Source: Cocos nucifera
Taxonomy: Eukaryota > Streptophyta > Magnoliopsida > Arecales > Arecaceae
Reading direction: 5' to 3'
DNA length: 64,000 nucleotides
Assembly (NCBI GenBank): GCA_006176705.1
Contig: QRFJ01006477.1
Span: 32,356 to 96,355, forward strand
A program made the position numbers and the translations under genes. Below are positions 34,548 to 46,683 of this stretch, in pieces (position 1 is the stretch's first letter; every line of letters starts with the position of its first letter). The notes below the pieces were generated by a model that saw only the letters and a program-made list of their open reading frames with translations, ran no database searches and had not been told where the DNA came from.

Positions 34548-36744
34548 TGATGGCCTGGTCCACTTGGACTAGCCCATTGAAAGTGGGCCCAAATTCCACC
34601 CATAAAAAAAAAATGGAGAAGACTCCCAGTGGGAGTCTTCTTCCTCGTGAAAGCATTGAAGAAGAGTCGAATCCAGGGAGGATTCGGCCTCCCCTCCATT
34701 CTACTTAAAGGCACGAGCCCTCCCTCCTTAGTAGATGAGCTCTCCTCCCTTTTCTTCCTCCCTCTTTTCTTTTGTTGAAGCCGCGGCCCCTTCTTTCGTG
34801 CTCGCCGAAAATCGAAGAAGTGAAGTCACTAGAGTCGAGGTAAGGACCCGATTCTTCTTCCTCTCATTCTTTCCCTTCTTTCCTTAGCCTTGGGCATCGC
34901 CATTGGTCACCGACTTGGTCGAAAAATCTTTTAAAGAGAACCCCTATTTTCCTTTCCTTTTTCTTGATTTTCCACCGGACATCATTGCCGACCATCCCTT
35001 TTCTTCATCGCCGTCACCCTTGTCGATTGATGCCGCCACCATTCTTCCGGCCCCCAGCCAGAGTGCAAGCCACCAACCCCTTCCTCCCTTGTTCAGCCAA
35101 AATAGAAAAGAAGAAAAGAAAAGAAAGAAAGAAGAAAAGAAAAGAAAGAAAAGAAAAGAAAAACAAAGAGGAGAGAGAAAAATGATTTTCTCTCTCCTCT
35201 CTCTCTCTCTCTCCTTCTCTCTTTAGGGCTTTACTCTCTACCTCTTTAACTCCACCATGGATCCTAGGTTGAACTTAAGATGAAATCAAGATGACCGAGA
35301 ATCACTCTAAAATTCATGCAATAGAATGGATTTCAGTCTAATTTTTGTCAGAAATTCATAGTATCTGATCATAGTTAACCCTCATTAAATCATCCAGACA
35401 TGATCCCTGATGATTCTAATTATGATTATATTCTCTCTCCACTTTCTCTCTTTAGAGACTTCAATACCAAGTCATGCTTTTCTCTTTTAGGGACCTATAT
35501 TGAACTCCGACAAGATGACCTTAAATCGATTTGGTGCCCAAATGGCCAATTGGATTGATCACCCAATCAATCATCTTTTTTATTATTATTTAATTTTATT
35601 AAATTTAATAAATAAAAATTGATTATGAATTAATATTTAAAAATAGGATTATCTAATTTTTCTAAGCTTAATGATTTAGGATGATAAAGGTAAGTAGAAT
35701 CTTATGTTTCTTACTTATTTTTAAATTATCATATCTTTTTATATAAATAAACTATTATTATAAATTCATATTTTCATAAAATAAGGATCAACATATGAGA
35801 TATAAAAATTATATTTTATTATGATCATTATTTCTATGAATATGTTTTATGAAAATAGCATATTTATGAATCATGAATTTTAATATTTTTTCATCTAAGT
35901 ATATGCATGTTTTAAGAAAAAAATAAAGATTTCAAAGGCACTCAGATAGCTATGTACGACCCTCGCCAGCGGATTATAGTAGCTTAGCACATGACCCTCG
36001 CCAGCTGGTTACAATAGCTTGGCATACAACCCTCACCAATGGATTATAGTAGCTCGGTATACGGCCCTCGCCAATAGATCATAATAGTTGGTATGATATG
36101 ATTACGACCCTATCATGGGTATAAGCTGACCATAGCATGAATATGTATGAGCAGAATTTTGAAACATGACATGAACACATGACAAGAATGATTTATAAAT
36201 CATATTTATGAAACTTTATTATTTATGCATGCATAATTGGTTTATGACATGTTTTATATTATACTTTATGAAATATTTTATTTTATAATATCTATTATTT
36301 TTTAAATATTATATTATCATAAAAAAAACTTATGCTTGATCCAATAAGAAAGCATAGATTTTACTTACTAGGCTGGTGTAGCTTATACCCTTTTTATTTT
36401 TCTTTTCTTTTATAGAGAAATAATGTTAGAACCTATGAAGCATCCAGTCTCGTCGATCTGCATGGCAAGTTTGAGAATTTTAATAGCTGAACTTAGTTTA
36501 TTAAATAATCATGAACTTGTAGTTATTTATTTATGATTTTAAGATATGGATTTAATTTTGATTATGGATTTAGATGCTCTGAACTAATTTTGATTTAATT
36601 ACTTCAGAAATAATAGAATTGAACTTTTTCTTATATTTTAATTATGATGGATTTTTTCTAATTATAATTGATAGGCTTTGTGTTATCGAGAGCGATATTT
36701 CTCGGTAGCATGGTCGTGTTATGTCCCAAATTTGGGGTGTGATA
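34548..36744 (+). repeat. 5' LTR of the Tekay derivative
   Basis: Starts TGATGGCCTGGTCCACTTGG and ends GTGTGATA. It contains a GAAAA-rich run (35101-35180), a CT run (35185-35225), and four imperfect tandem units of about 36 bp at about 35945-36090 (CCCTCGCCAGCGG..TATAGTAGCTTGGCA). Confidence 0.85.
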
Positions 36745-36749
36745 TTTTA

Positions 36750-36760
36750 TGGTATCAGAG
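36750..36760 (+). other. Primer-binding site, tRNA-Met type
   Basis: TGGTATCAGAG, the usual plant retroelement complement to the 3' end of initiator tRNA-Met, just downstream of the LTR end. It fixes the plus orientation. Confidence 0.85.
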
Positions 36761-36952
36761 CAATAGGTTTTAGGTAGAACTTGGTGTCTAGTAATAAATT
36801 TGATCATGGGTAGATCTTAAAGTCTAGTAATGGATAAATAGGTCTCGTTTAGCTAGATTATATTTGATTGAATGAGAATAGATAAGTTTTCTTAGAGTTT
36901 CTATTTTTTATTTAAGAAAATTGATTAATGTTAGTATTTTTGATAGGTGACA

Positions 36953-38080
36953 ATGAGCGACGGTGAGAATGAAGTCTTGGCAAACATTGCCACTAGGAGG
37001 AGAGGAGCAAGAAGGACTACATCGAGAGATGCCAACCAAATGGTTGAGCAGGTTCCTAATGTGCCAACCACTCAAAGAGACATTGCTAGAGTTTGTAAAG
37101 TGGTGGCTTAGCTTATTCAACAACAACAGACACAATCTGCTCCTCAACTTATGCTATCTTTAGAGTCATATTATGAGAGGTTTAGAAGACTCAACCCACC
37201 ACTATTTGAGGGTGGACCTAATCCTCTAGTTGCAGAAATCTGAATTTGGGATTAGAAATGATGTTTGATGCACTACAGTATCCTGAGGAGGTGAAGGTTA
37301 GGCTAGCCATTCCCATGCTAAAAAAAATTACTGAGTTTTGGTGGACTGTAATAAAAACTGTATATGAAAATACTGATAATTAGTTGACATGGAAGGAATT
37401 CAAGAAAATATTTTATGATCAATACTTTCCCGAGTCAATGAGGTTAGTAAAAGAGAATGAGTTCTTGGCTTTGAGACAAAAAGATGACATGACGGTACTA
37501 GAATATGCAAACAAATTTAATGAGTTAGGTTGATTTTGCCCCCAACTTATGGAGTCTGAAAGAAGCAAAGCAAATAGATTTGAGCATGGTCTAAGACATA
37601 GAATTCGGTCTCGTTTATCCTCTCACCTTTTTATCAATTACAAGGATGTGTTAGAACAAGCTTTGAAAGTTGAATCAGATATGAAAAGATCAAAACAGGA
37701 AAAGGAGGATAGAAAGAGATCTAGATAAATAGAAACTTAGGACAACCAACATAAAAACCTAAAGAACAACTCTAAGAAGAAGAAGAAGGCAAAGACCTAT
37801 GAGCATTGTGGTAAAAATCATGGGGGATCTTGTCTTAAGAAGCTTGGAGCATGTTATCAGTATAGTAGGTGCGGATATTTGGCATGAGAATGTCCTAATA
37901 AAAAAACAAATGACTCTAAAATCTTTGGCTTAAGTGAACAAGGACAAAAAGGAAACACACGAATATCTACCTTAACTTTGCATAGTATTACGACAAGCAA
38001 TGACGTTGTGATAGGTATGAGTCTAATCAAACTTAAGTGAATGCCTATATGATTAATGATCATAGCTCTTCTCATTCTTT
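36953..38080 (+). pseudogene. Gypsy (Tekay-type) gag with zinc-knuckle region, degenerate
   Basis: Capsid/nucleocapsid precursor. ATG at 36953 (MSDGENEVLANIATRRRGAR). An in-frame TAG follows at 37108, then YYERFRRLNPPLFEGGPNP and, after a frameshift near 37240, the capsid-type block EFKKIFYDQYFPESMR, LEYANKFNELG, RFEHGLRHRIRSRL and VLEQALKVESDMKRSKQ. The zinc-knuckle zone near 37800-37900 reads CGKNHGGSC and then CYQYSRCGYLA.ECPNK, with one zinc-binding Cys changed to Tyr. The protease beginning (DHSSSHSF where family members usually have DPGSTHSF) is cut short near 38080. Confidence 0.8.
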
Positions 38081-38380
38081 CCTAGTTTACTATATCTTTG
38101 AATGGTATACTTTATAAACTGGATGAGCCACTTCAATCATAAAGTTATTCATGACGAACTTATAAAAATTATATATATAAAATAAAAATATGATTCAAGG
38201 AATGAAGCTAATTAATAAAAAATAGTTTAGAGTATGGAATCTATAAGCATGACTTAGATCAAAGTTACATATTGAAAGTATAGTAAAAGATAATTTTGAA
38301 GATTAAATATTCTTACTTATTTAAAAATGAAGATATGCCAAGTTTCAAAGACGAAACTATTTTTTAAAGAGGGTAGAATA

Positions 38381-40569
38381 TGATGGCCAGGTCCACTTGG
38401 ACCAGCCCATTGAAAGTGGGCCCAAATTCCACCCTCCCCCCCAAAAAAATGGACAAAACTCCTGCTGGGAGTCTTCTTCCTCGCAAAAGCATCGGAGGAG
38501 AGTCGAATCTGGGGAGGATTCGGCCTTCCCTTCGCCCTACTTAAAGGCACGAGCCCTCTCTCCTTAGCAGTTGAGCTCTCCTCCCTCTTTTTTCTTGTTG
38601 AAGCTACGACCCCCTCTTTCATGCTTGCCAAAAATCAAAGAAGAGAAGTCACCGAAGCCGAGGTAAGGCCCCGATTCTTCTTTCTCTCCTTCTTTTCCTT
38701 CTTTCCTTAGCCTTGGGCACCACCACCGGCCTTCGACTTGGCCAAAAAATTTTCCAAAAGAGAATCCCTATTTTCTTTTCTTTTTTCATGATTTTCCACT
38801 GGCCGAACATCATCATCGGCCATCCCTTTATCTTCGTCATCGTCGCCCCTATTGATCGATGCCGCCATCGATCTTCTAGCTCCCAGCCGGAGTGCGAGCC
38901 ACCAGCCCCTTCCTTCCCTATTCAGCCAAGATAGAAAAGAAGAAAAGAAAAGAAAGAAAGAAGAAGAAAAGAAAAGAAAGAAAAAAAAGAAAATAAAAAA
39001 GAGATAAAAATAATTTTCTCTCTCCTACTCTCTTTAGGGCTTTACTCTCTTCTTGTTTAGCTCCAACATGGATCCTAGGTTGAACCTAAGATGAAATCAA
39101 GATGATCAAGAATCGCTCTGAAATTCATGTAATAGAATGGATTTCAATCTGATTTTTGCCAAAAATTTATAGTATCTGATCATAGTTAATCCTCATTAAA
39201 TCATCCTGACATGATTCTTGATAATTCTAATTATGATTGCATTCTCTCTTTATTTTTTCTCTCTACTTTCTCTCTCTAAAAACTTCAGTACCAAGTCATG
39301 CTTTCTTTTTTTGGGACCTATATTGAACTCCGACAAGATAACCTTGAATCGATTTGGTACCTAGATGGCATATCGGATTGATCACTCGATCAATCATTTC
39401 TTTTATTATTATTTAATTTTATTAAATTTAATGAATAAAAATTAATTTTGAATTAACATTTGAAAATAGGATTATCTAATTTTTCTAACAAAGCTTAAAG
39501 ATTTAGGATGATCAAGATAAGTAAAATTTTATATTTCTTACTTATTTTTAAATTATCATATCTTTTTATGTAAATAAATTGTTATTATAAATTCATATTT
39601 TTATAAAATAAGGATCAACATTGAGATGTAAAAATCATATTTTATTATGATCATTATTTCTATGAATATATTTTATGAAAATAGCATATTTATGAACCAT
39701 GAATTTTAATATTTTTTATTTAAGTATATATATATTTTAAGAAAAAAATAAAGATTTCAATGGTACTCAAATAGCTATGTATGGCCCTCGCTAGCAGGTT
39801 ATAGTAGCTTGGCACATGGCCCTCCCCAGCGGGTTACAGTAGCTCGACATAAGGCCCTTGCCAGTGGGTTATAGTAGCTCGGCATATGGCCCTTGCCAAT
39901 GAGTTATAATAGTTGGTATGATATGATTATGATCCTGTCATGGGTATAAGGTGACCATAGCACAAATATCTACGAGCAGAATTTTGAAACATGATATGAA
40001 CACACGATAAGAATAATTTATAAATCATATTTATGAAACTTCATGATTTATGCATGCATAATTGGTTTATGATATATTTTATATTATGCTTTATGAAATA
40101 CTTTATTTTTATAATATCAGTTATTTTTAAAATATTATATTATCATGAAAAATCTTATATTTGATCCGATAAGAAAGCGTATATTTTACTTACTGAGCTA
40201 GTTTAGCTCATACCTCTTTTATTTTTCTTTTCTTTTATAGAGAAATAAAGTTAGGATCTATGATGGATCCATTCTCGACGATCTACATAGCAAGTTTGAA
40301 AATTTTAATAGCTAAACTTACTTTATTGAATAATCATAAACTTATAGTTATTTATTTATGATTTTAAGATATAGATTTAATTTTGATTACGGATTTAGAT
40401 GCTCTAAACTAATTTTGATTTAATTATTTAAGAAATAATAAAATTAAATCTTTATTTATATTTTAATTATGATGGATTTTTGCTAATTATAATTGATAGG
40501 CTTCGTATTATCGAGAGCAGTATTTTTTGATAGCATGGCCATGTTATGTCCTGAATTTGAGGCATGACA
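38381..40569 (+). repeat. 3' LTR of the Tekay derivative
   Basis: Starts TGATGGCCAGGTCCACTTGG and ends GCATGACA. Collinear with the 5' LTR, including the GAAAA run (38935-39010) and the 36-bp tandem units at about 39776-39915. Confidence 0.85.
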
Positions 40570-40572
40570 AGA

Positions 40573-42586
40573 GTATTTTTTTAGGATACTCATCATCCAG
40601 CAAGGCTTATAGGGTCTTCAACAAAAGGACACTTGTTATTGAAAAGTCTATACATGTAGTATTTGATGAAACTAATGTTCAATCTTCTAGAAAAAAATTT
40701 GTTGATGATGATGTAGGAATAATTGACAAAGGAGTTGAAGAGCTTACTATAAAAGAATTTTCACCTCAAGACAACAAGAAAGAAAGCAAAGAAGCTAAAA
40801 AAGAAATAGAATATCCTGATAACGATCAAGATCAAAGGTTGCCTAAGGAATGGAGGTATGCACGTGGGCATTCTAAGGATCTAATCATTGGTGATCCATC
40901 ACATAGGATAAAAACTTGCTCTTTTTTGAGAAATATTAATAATTATCTAGTTTTTGTATCTTAAATTGAACCTAAAACTATAGAAGAACCTAAAAATGAT
41001 CTAAATTGGATGATAGCAATGCAAGATGAATTAAACCAATTTGAAATAAATAAAATATAGATATTAGTTGATAAACCAATTGATTATTCAATAATAGAAA
41101 CTAAATGGGTATTCAAAAATAAATTAGATTAAAATGATATTGTAATAAGAAACAAAGCTTGACAAGTTGCTAAAGAATACAATTAAGAAGAATGTATTGA
41201 TTTTGATGAAACCTATGCCCCTGTTGCTAGGTTAGAAGCAATTAGATTTTTACTTACCTTTGCATGTTATACGAATTTTAAGTTATATCAAATAGATGTT
41301 AAAAGTATATTTTTGATTGGATTCATATTGGAGAAAGTTTGTGTTGAACAACCTCATGGTTTTGAAAATCATAATTTTCCAAATCATGTTTTCAGATTGT
41401 ATAAAACTTTGTATAGTTTAAAGCAAGTACCACATGCTTAGTATGAGAGATTAAATAAGTTTTTACTTGAAACTGGTTTTACTAAAGAGAGTATAGATAC
41501 AACCTTATTCTTAAAAAGAAGTAATAATAACTTATTGATTGCACAAATCTATGTGGATAACATTATATTTGGTGCTACTAACAAATCCCTTTGTCAAGAA
41601 TTCTCTAAGTTAATGCAAGGAAAGTTCGAGATGGTATGATGGAAGAGTTAAATTTCTTTTCGAACTTCAAGTCAAGCAAATTAAGAAGGGGATCTTCATC
41701 AATCAAAGCAAGTACATCAAGAAAATAATCAAGATATTTGGGATGGAGAGCACAAAATTCCTTTGTACACCTATAAGCCATTCTTACAAACTTGACAAAG
41801 ATGAGAATGGTAAGAGTATCAATCACAAACTCTATAGAGGTATTGTTGGATTAGCTAGTAGATCATATATAATATTTAGCCATTCTTACAAACTTGACAA
41901 AGATGAGAATGGTAAGAGTATCAATCACAAACTCTATAAAGGTATTATTGGATTAGCTAGTAGATCATATATAATATTTAGTATATATATATATGTGTGC
42001 TAGATATCAAGCAAACCTTAAGAAATCACATCTTCTTACTATTAAAAGAATTCTTAGATACTTAATGGAAATATATAACATAGGTTTATGGTACTCTAGA
42101 GACTCTTTAATTGATTTGATTGCATATTCAAATGTTAATTTTGTTGGATGCAAACTTGATAGAAAAAGCATAAGTAGTACATGCCAATTTGTAGGTGTAA
42201 ACTTAATCTCTTAGTTTAATAAGAAACAAAATTTGATAGCATTATCCATGGTGGAAGCCAAGTATATTTTTGCTGAAAGTTGTTATGCTCAAATCCTATG
42301 AATTAAGCAAAAACTAGAAGATTATGGAATAAAATTAAATAAAATTTTTATAAGATGTGATAATACAAGTACAATCAATTTGACTAAAAATCCTATTCTT
42401 CATTCAAGAACTAAATATATTAAAATAAGATATCACTTCATAAGAGATCATGTTCAAAATGGTGATGTATTGTGAGATTTTGTATGTATTGATAGACAAT
42501 TAGCTAATATTTTCATAAAACCTCTTAGTGAAGATAGATTTTGCATGATTACAAAAGAGTTAGGAGTTTGTGATCCTTTTGCCTAA
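40573..42586 (+). pseudogene. Sirevirus reverse transcriptase and RNase H, degenerate
   Basis: After IFLGYSSSSKAYRVFN (integrase C-terminal region), the reverse transcriptase runs from about 41000 (ETKWVFKNKLD), through DFDETYAPVARLEAIRFLL and YQIDVKSIFL, to AQIYVDNIIFGATNKSL at 41535-41590. The catalytic YVDD box reads YVDN (41550-41561). A 102-bp in-frame tandem duplication (41777-41980) repeats the HSYKLDKDENGKSINHKLY segment. RNase H follows: YSRDSLIDLIAYSNVNFVG.K (42091-42160), AEAKYI-type sequence as VEAKYIFAESC, then SRTKYIKIRYHFIRDHV and the normal C-terminus near 42585. Several stops and frameshifts are present. Confidence 0.85.
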
Positions 42587-45479
42587 TTTCTCTTAGAACT
42601 CCTTGAAATTTTTAATTTTCTTAAAGATCTTCAATTCAATTATCCACTGATCATCTTCTCTTAATATTTTGATTCCATCAATTTTTCTATTTTTCCATGA
42701 AAATTTTAAGTTCTCAACTTTTTGGAGCTTGAGTTGACTCAAGAAAAACCTTGAGTCGACTCCCACTTGAGTTGACTCAAAGAAAACCCTGAGTTGACTC
42801 CCTCTTGAGTTGACTCTACTATGTTCTTGAGTCGACTCAAGGTTAGAATCACAATCTTTTTACTGTGAGGTCTGCTTATTTATTTTCACTATGGACTTCT
42901 TCCGTAAAATCCTAGATAATAGTCTAAGGGCTTTAGGGCATTCTTCCTTCCCACCTCCACCTATCCTTTGCCACCCAAATCCTTTCTTTCCATTCATGCA
43001 CAAATGGGTGCTAAGAAGAAGCTGGCTTTTCGGCGCAAGAGGACCAGCACGGAAGATGATCTGACTATTGATCCTGAGCCTACTCATCCTAAAACCTGAA
43101 TAGATCCTCAATCACTAGCTCTTTCTTCCCCACCTATCTCTCTTCTGGACCGATTCATCACTACTAGTAGGAAAATCGACTTCTAATTTTTTTATAGTGA
43201 AGGGTGTAGGGTAGGAACTTAGATCCATAGGCAGGGATGGGAGAGATTTTGCTCCATGGATCAACCAACCTACCCTAGTTTAGTTCTAGAGTTTTATTGT
43301 TCTATGGCTCGGTGTACTAATGAGATTGTTTGCACTATTAAGTAACTCACTTTTATTTTAACCTCCCACAGATTGAGTGAAATTTGGGGATTACCATTTG
43401 AAGGAGTTAAGTCATAGCATTCTATCAAGAAGAAGATAGCACTTCAGGCAGTTTTAGAAAGGGATGATGTCAGAGGGATTTCTGATATCTTTGCCAACCA
43501 GTTGTCACTGGAAATGAGACTTCATCATATATTGGGAAGGATCCTCTCTTCCAAGACTGGTAGATTTAATCCAATGACTTCGAGGGACTTGGCGATTTTG
43601 GACTGTATGATCTGAGGATAGTTTGTGAACCTCCTAGCCATATTATTGAGTCAGATGAAGGATGGTGTGACTAGAGCCAAGGGATGCCTACCATACGGCA
43701 TGGCCTTGACTTCCATCTTTAGGAAGGTAGGGATTAACTTTGATGGAGAGATTGCCGCTCGACTCAAACATTCAGATACATACAACATAGCTTCTCTAAT
43801 TAGGATGGGATATAGAAAAGTCAAAGTATAGTGGACCCGATTTCAATCGGGTCAGGAGCCAGTGCATCCAGTTAAGGAGGGAGGATAAAGCTACAAAGCT
43901 GATTCAAATACAAACTCGCCTCCTTGATAGTCAAGAGAGCCAGAGACCCTTGCTCCATCTCGAGCACAGTAGCATGGATCTACTTTTGAGACTCTCCTAG
44001 TGCATACCCCTGCTCCACCTTCTATAGATCACCCCTCATAGCTGACAATAGTAAGACTGGATGAGGACTAGATGATCAAACTTGGAGGGTCATAGTTGAG
44101 GCCATTCAACCTCAGTTTCGACATCTGGAGGCTTCGGTTTGTGGAATGACATCTCACTTGACCGTGAGGATACAAGCTTTGGGGTCATGTGAGATCCCTA
44201 TTGCCGAGCATCAGGATGTTTCAGACTTGGCTAGGGAGGCTAGCCAATTGAGGGGGAGGATCGACTTTGCATTTTAGTAGGTCCAGGATGTGGTACTGAA
44301 TGGGATGAGGAATACTCTCATCTCTAGCACCATGTTTATGATGGTACTGAAGGGGATGAGGAATACTCTTATCTCTAGCACCATGTCTATGATGGTATCT
44401 ATTAGACAGCTTGTGGACATGCTGAAAGTATATGAACCCCTTGAGGTGGCAGTAGTAGTAATGACAGCAACAGATGTAGTAGTAGCATAGGCGGCCATAG
44501 GCACTTCTGATCATGGGACAACCATTGCTTCTCGACATCCTCATTGTGCTCCTTCTTAGCTATCTTCTTCCTCTTAGCCTACACCTCCTCTGTCCCCACC
44601 TTCTCAGCCCCAACCTAGACCTCCATTTGGGATTTATACTAGAGGGAATGTTGGGTTCCCTCTTTCTGTTGGCCCTTCTGAAAGGATGCAGAGTAGGAGG
44701 ACCGGCATTCACATAGCTAGATCCATCTCATCCACCACCCTAGATGTTTCCTCTGACGAGCATTAGACCTAGGCTATCTCTAGACTTATCTCCGTTTAGG
44801 ATTTTACTTTTATGTATTAATCTTATGTTTACTTGTTTGTATTGACTCTTATGATGGTTGTATTGTATGAGTCCCATATTTTGTATGCAATACACCATTT
44901 GAAAGCATCTTAAGTCTTATATCATAATGGATGTTTTCTTTTCATCTAATCTTGGCAATATGATATTTTATTTTTAGTGTTATTGTGATCATTGATGATG
45001 ACAAAAAGGGAGAGAAGAATGGATGAACTTCACAATAAATGAATGAACAAACACAATGGATGAACTTCACTTAACAACATCACATTCATTATCTAAAAAA
45101 TGTTTGAAAAAGGAAAAATGGTTGAAAAATGGCCTAAATGGTTCAAATGACTCTTTTGGCACAAATGGCATGCATTTGGCACATCTGACACATCTGAAAA
45201 TTTTCATCTATTAAGTAAACAAAGAAAGAAGCAATGGACATATGCCTAAGATTCCTTTTAAGAATTGAAAAGAAGGAGAAATCTAAATTTTTAACTCTTA
45301 ATTATGATTCAAGGTTTTTCAATGGCTTATTATCTTGCAAGATCTCGATTTTCCAATTGAATCTTAAAAATCATATTTGCTCTAAAATGATGAATGCTTA
45401 ATGCATGATCAAATAATCTATAATTTGAGAACTTGTGTGTATATGCTTAAAATTTTGTCATCATCAAAAAGAAAGAGAT
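42587..45479 (+). pseudogene. Sirevirus 3' extra region, degenerate env-like or plant-transposon ORF
   Basis: Downstream of pol. 42730-42845 is packed with GAGTCGACTC/GAGTTGACTC motifs. From about 43005 a broken frame reads MGAKKKLAFRRKRTS, then FYCSMARCTNEIVC, HRLSEIWGLPFEGV and GVTRAKGCLPYGMALTSIF (to about 43830), resembling the extra protein that some plant LTR elements encode after pol. Its role is not established; env-like is a label, not a finding. A 51-bp tandem repeat lies at about 44299-44400. Purine-rich runs at about 45001 (ACAAAAAGGGAGAGAAG) and 45466-45478 (AAAAAGAAAGAGA) precede the LTR; the latter is the likely polypurine tract. Confidence 0.55.
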
Positions 45480-46683
45480 TATCGATCCTAAGTTTAATTT
45501 TGATGAAAGATAAAATATTTGAGTATATTTGGTATAAATGATTTATTGAGAAGAGATTTTAGGAGGTTAGGACCCTACCTTATATCATTTGAAGACTTCC
45601 ACCATGAAGAACCAAAGGTTTAAGTGTTTGGAAGCCAAGTCATGCATTTTTGAAGAGCAGCATTTGGTATAGGCCTTGAGTCGACTCAGGGTAGAACTTG
45701 TGTTGACTCTAGCATGCAGGTCTGGTATGGCACTAAGCTTGAGTAAACTCTCTTAAAAAATCTAGAAAGTAGTGTTTTTAGACTTAGAGCTTGAGTCAAC
45801 TCAGCAGACCTTGAGTCAACTCTCTGATGACTTTGAGTCGACTCTCCTAGTGCTGATAACAATAATGACTAGTTCCAGAAAATGACAGACACATGCAGAT
45901 CTCTTTTTAATAGCTATTTCTCCATTTCTAACAGTCATAAACTTTTTTCTGGTGTTCCGAACTGAGTCTTAAGGACTTTTAAGACATTATTAATGGGAGA
46001 TATAAAAGGAAAACAAAGAAACAAGAAAGATATTTAATACATTCATTCAAAACTTTCAAAAGAGCATTCAAGAGAGCTTTCAAGAGATTTTTGAGTCTCA
46101 ACTTCAATTTCTTCTATACAATCAAGTGCTCCATCAATTCAAGAACAAAGCTTTCAATTCTAGAGGGATTCAATCCATCAAATTTGTGCTTCAATGACTT
46201 CCATTTGCTCATCAAAGGAGTTAGTTTCTATTTAAACTTTCATATTCTGAATTTTTTGTAACTAGTTTCAATTGGGATTGAAATTTGGGGGATAGACTTA
46301 TCCAAGTCTTGAATTAGATTTGTACAAGCCTAGCATTGGCTTAGCATTAGGTTGTGGTTGCTAATCCTGCAAAACCAATTGAGTTAAGATTGTAAACCTG
46401 AGAAAATAATCTTGCTGTAATCTTGGTGATTATAGTGAAATTCTCAATTGGATTACTTGTAAAGTGGATGTAGATATTGGACTGACATTGAACTACTATA
46501 AATTGATTGTTTGTGTATGTGTTCTCTTCTCTTGCATCAGCTAACTTAGTTTCTACTTAGCAATTACTGCTTCTATTGCATATACTTAATTTTTGCATAA
46601 TTAATACACAATTATTCATAGTTTGTAAGAAATTTTTTAAAACCTAATTCACTCCTCTTCTTGGATTGTATCTCTAGGCAACA
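45480..46683 (+). repeat. 3' LTR of the Sirevirus element
   Basis: Starts TATCGATCCTAAGTTTAA (Sirevirus LTRs usually start TGTTGGATCC) directly after the polypurine tract, and ends TTGTATCTCTAGGCAACA. It carries further GAGTCGACTC/GAGTCAACTC motifs at about 45674-45845 and a TATAAAAGG-like box near 46000. Its 5' partner is not in the window. Confidence 0.7.

Larger units (their letters stand above)
34548..40569 (+). mobile_element. Gag-only Tekay-type Ty3/gypsy derivative
   Basis: Two LTRs of about 2.2 kb (34548-36744 and 38381-40569) flank only 1.64 kb of interior. A primer site TGGTATCAGAG (36750-36760, initiator tRNA-Met type) sits 5 bp after the left LTR, and a purine-rich TTTTTAAAGAGGGTAGAA precedes the right LTR. 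The interior keeps gag, the first residues of protease and the very end of pol (MPSFKDETIF just before the polypurine tract, as in Del/Tekay chromoviruses). Reverse transcriptase, RNase H and integrase are gone. Clear target duplications were not found: the flanks are GATTG and AGAGT. Confidence 0.8.
33040..46683 (+). mobile_element. Sirevirus-type Ty1/copia element, 5' truncated
   Basis: Reads, in copia order, gag end, protease, integrase, reverse transcriptase, RNase H, then a long extra region and a 3' LTR (45480-46683). The order integrase before reverse transcriptase defines copia. The extra open region after pol, and the phrase TTTTGTCATCATCAAAAAG before the LTR, are typical of Sireviruses. 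The 5' LTR and most of gag are missing. The Tekay derivative (34548-40569) splits integrase from reverse transcriptase. Many stops and frameshifts make it inactive. Confidence 0.8.

Noticed and set aside
34541..40575. Target-site duplication for the Tekay derivative
   Set aside because: The 5-bp flanks GATTG and AGAGT do not match, and shifting the ends by a few bases gives only partial matches; no duplication is claimed.
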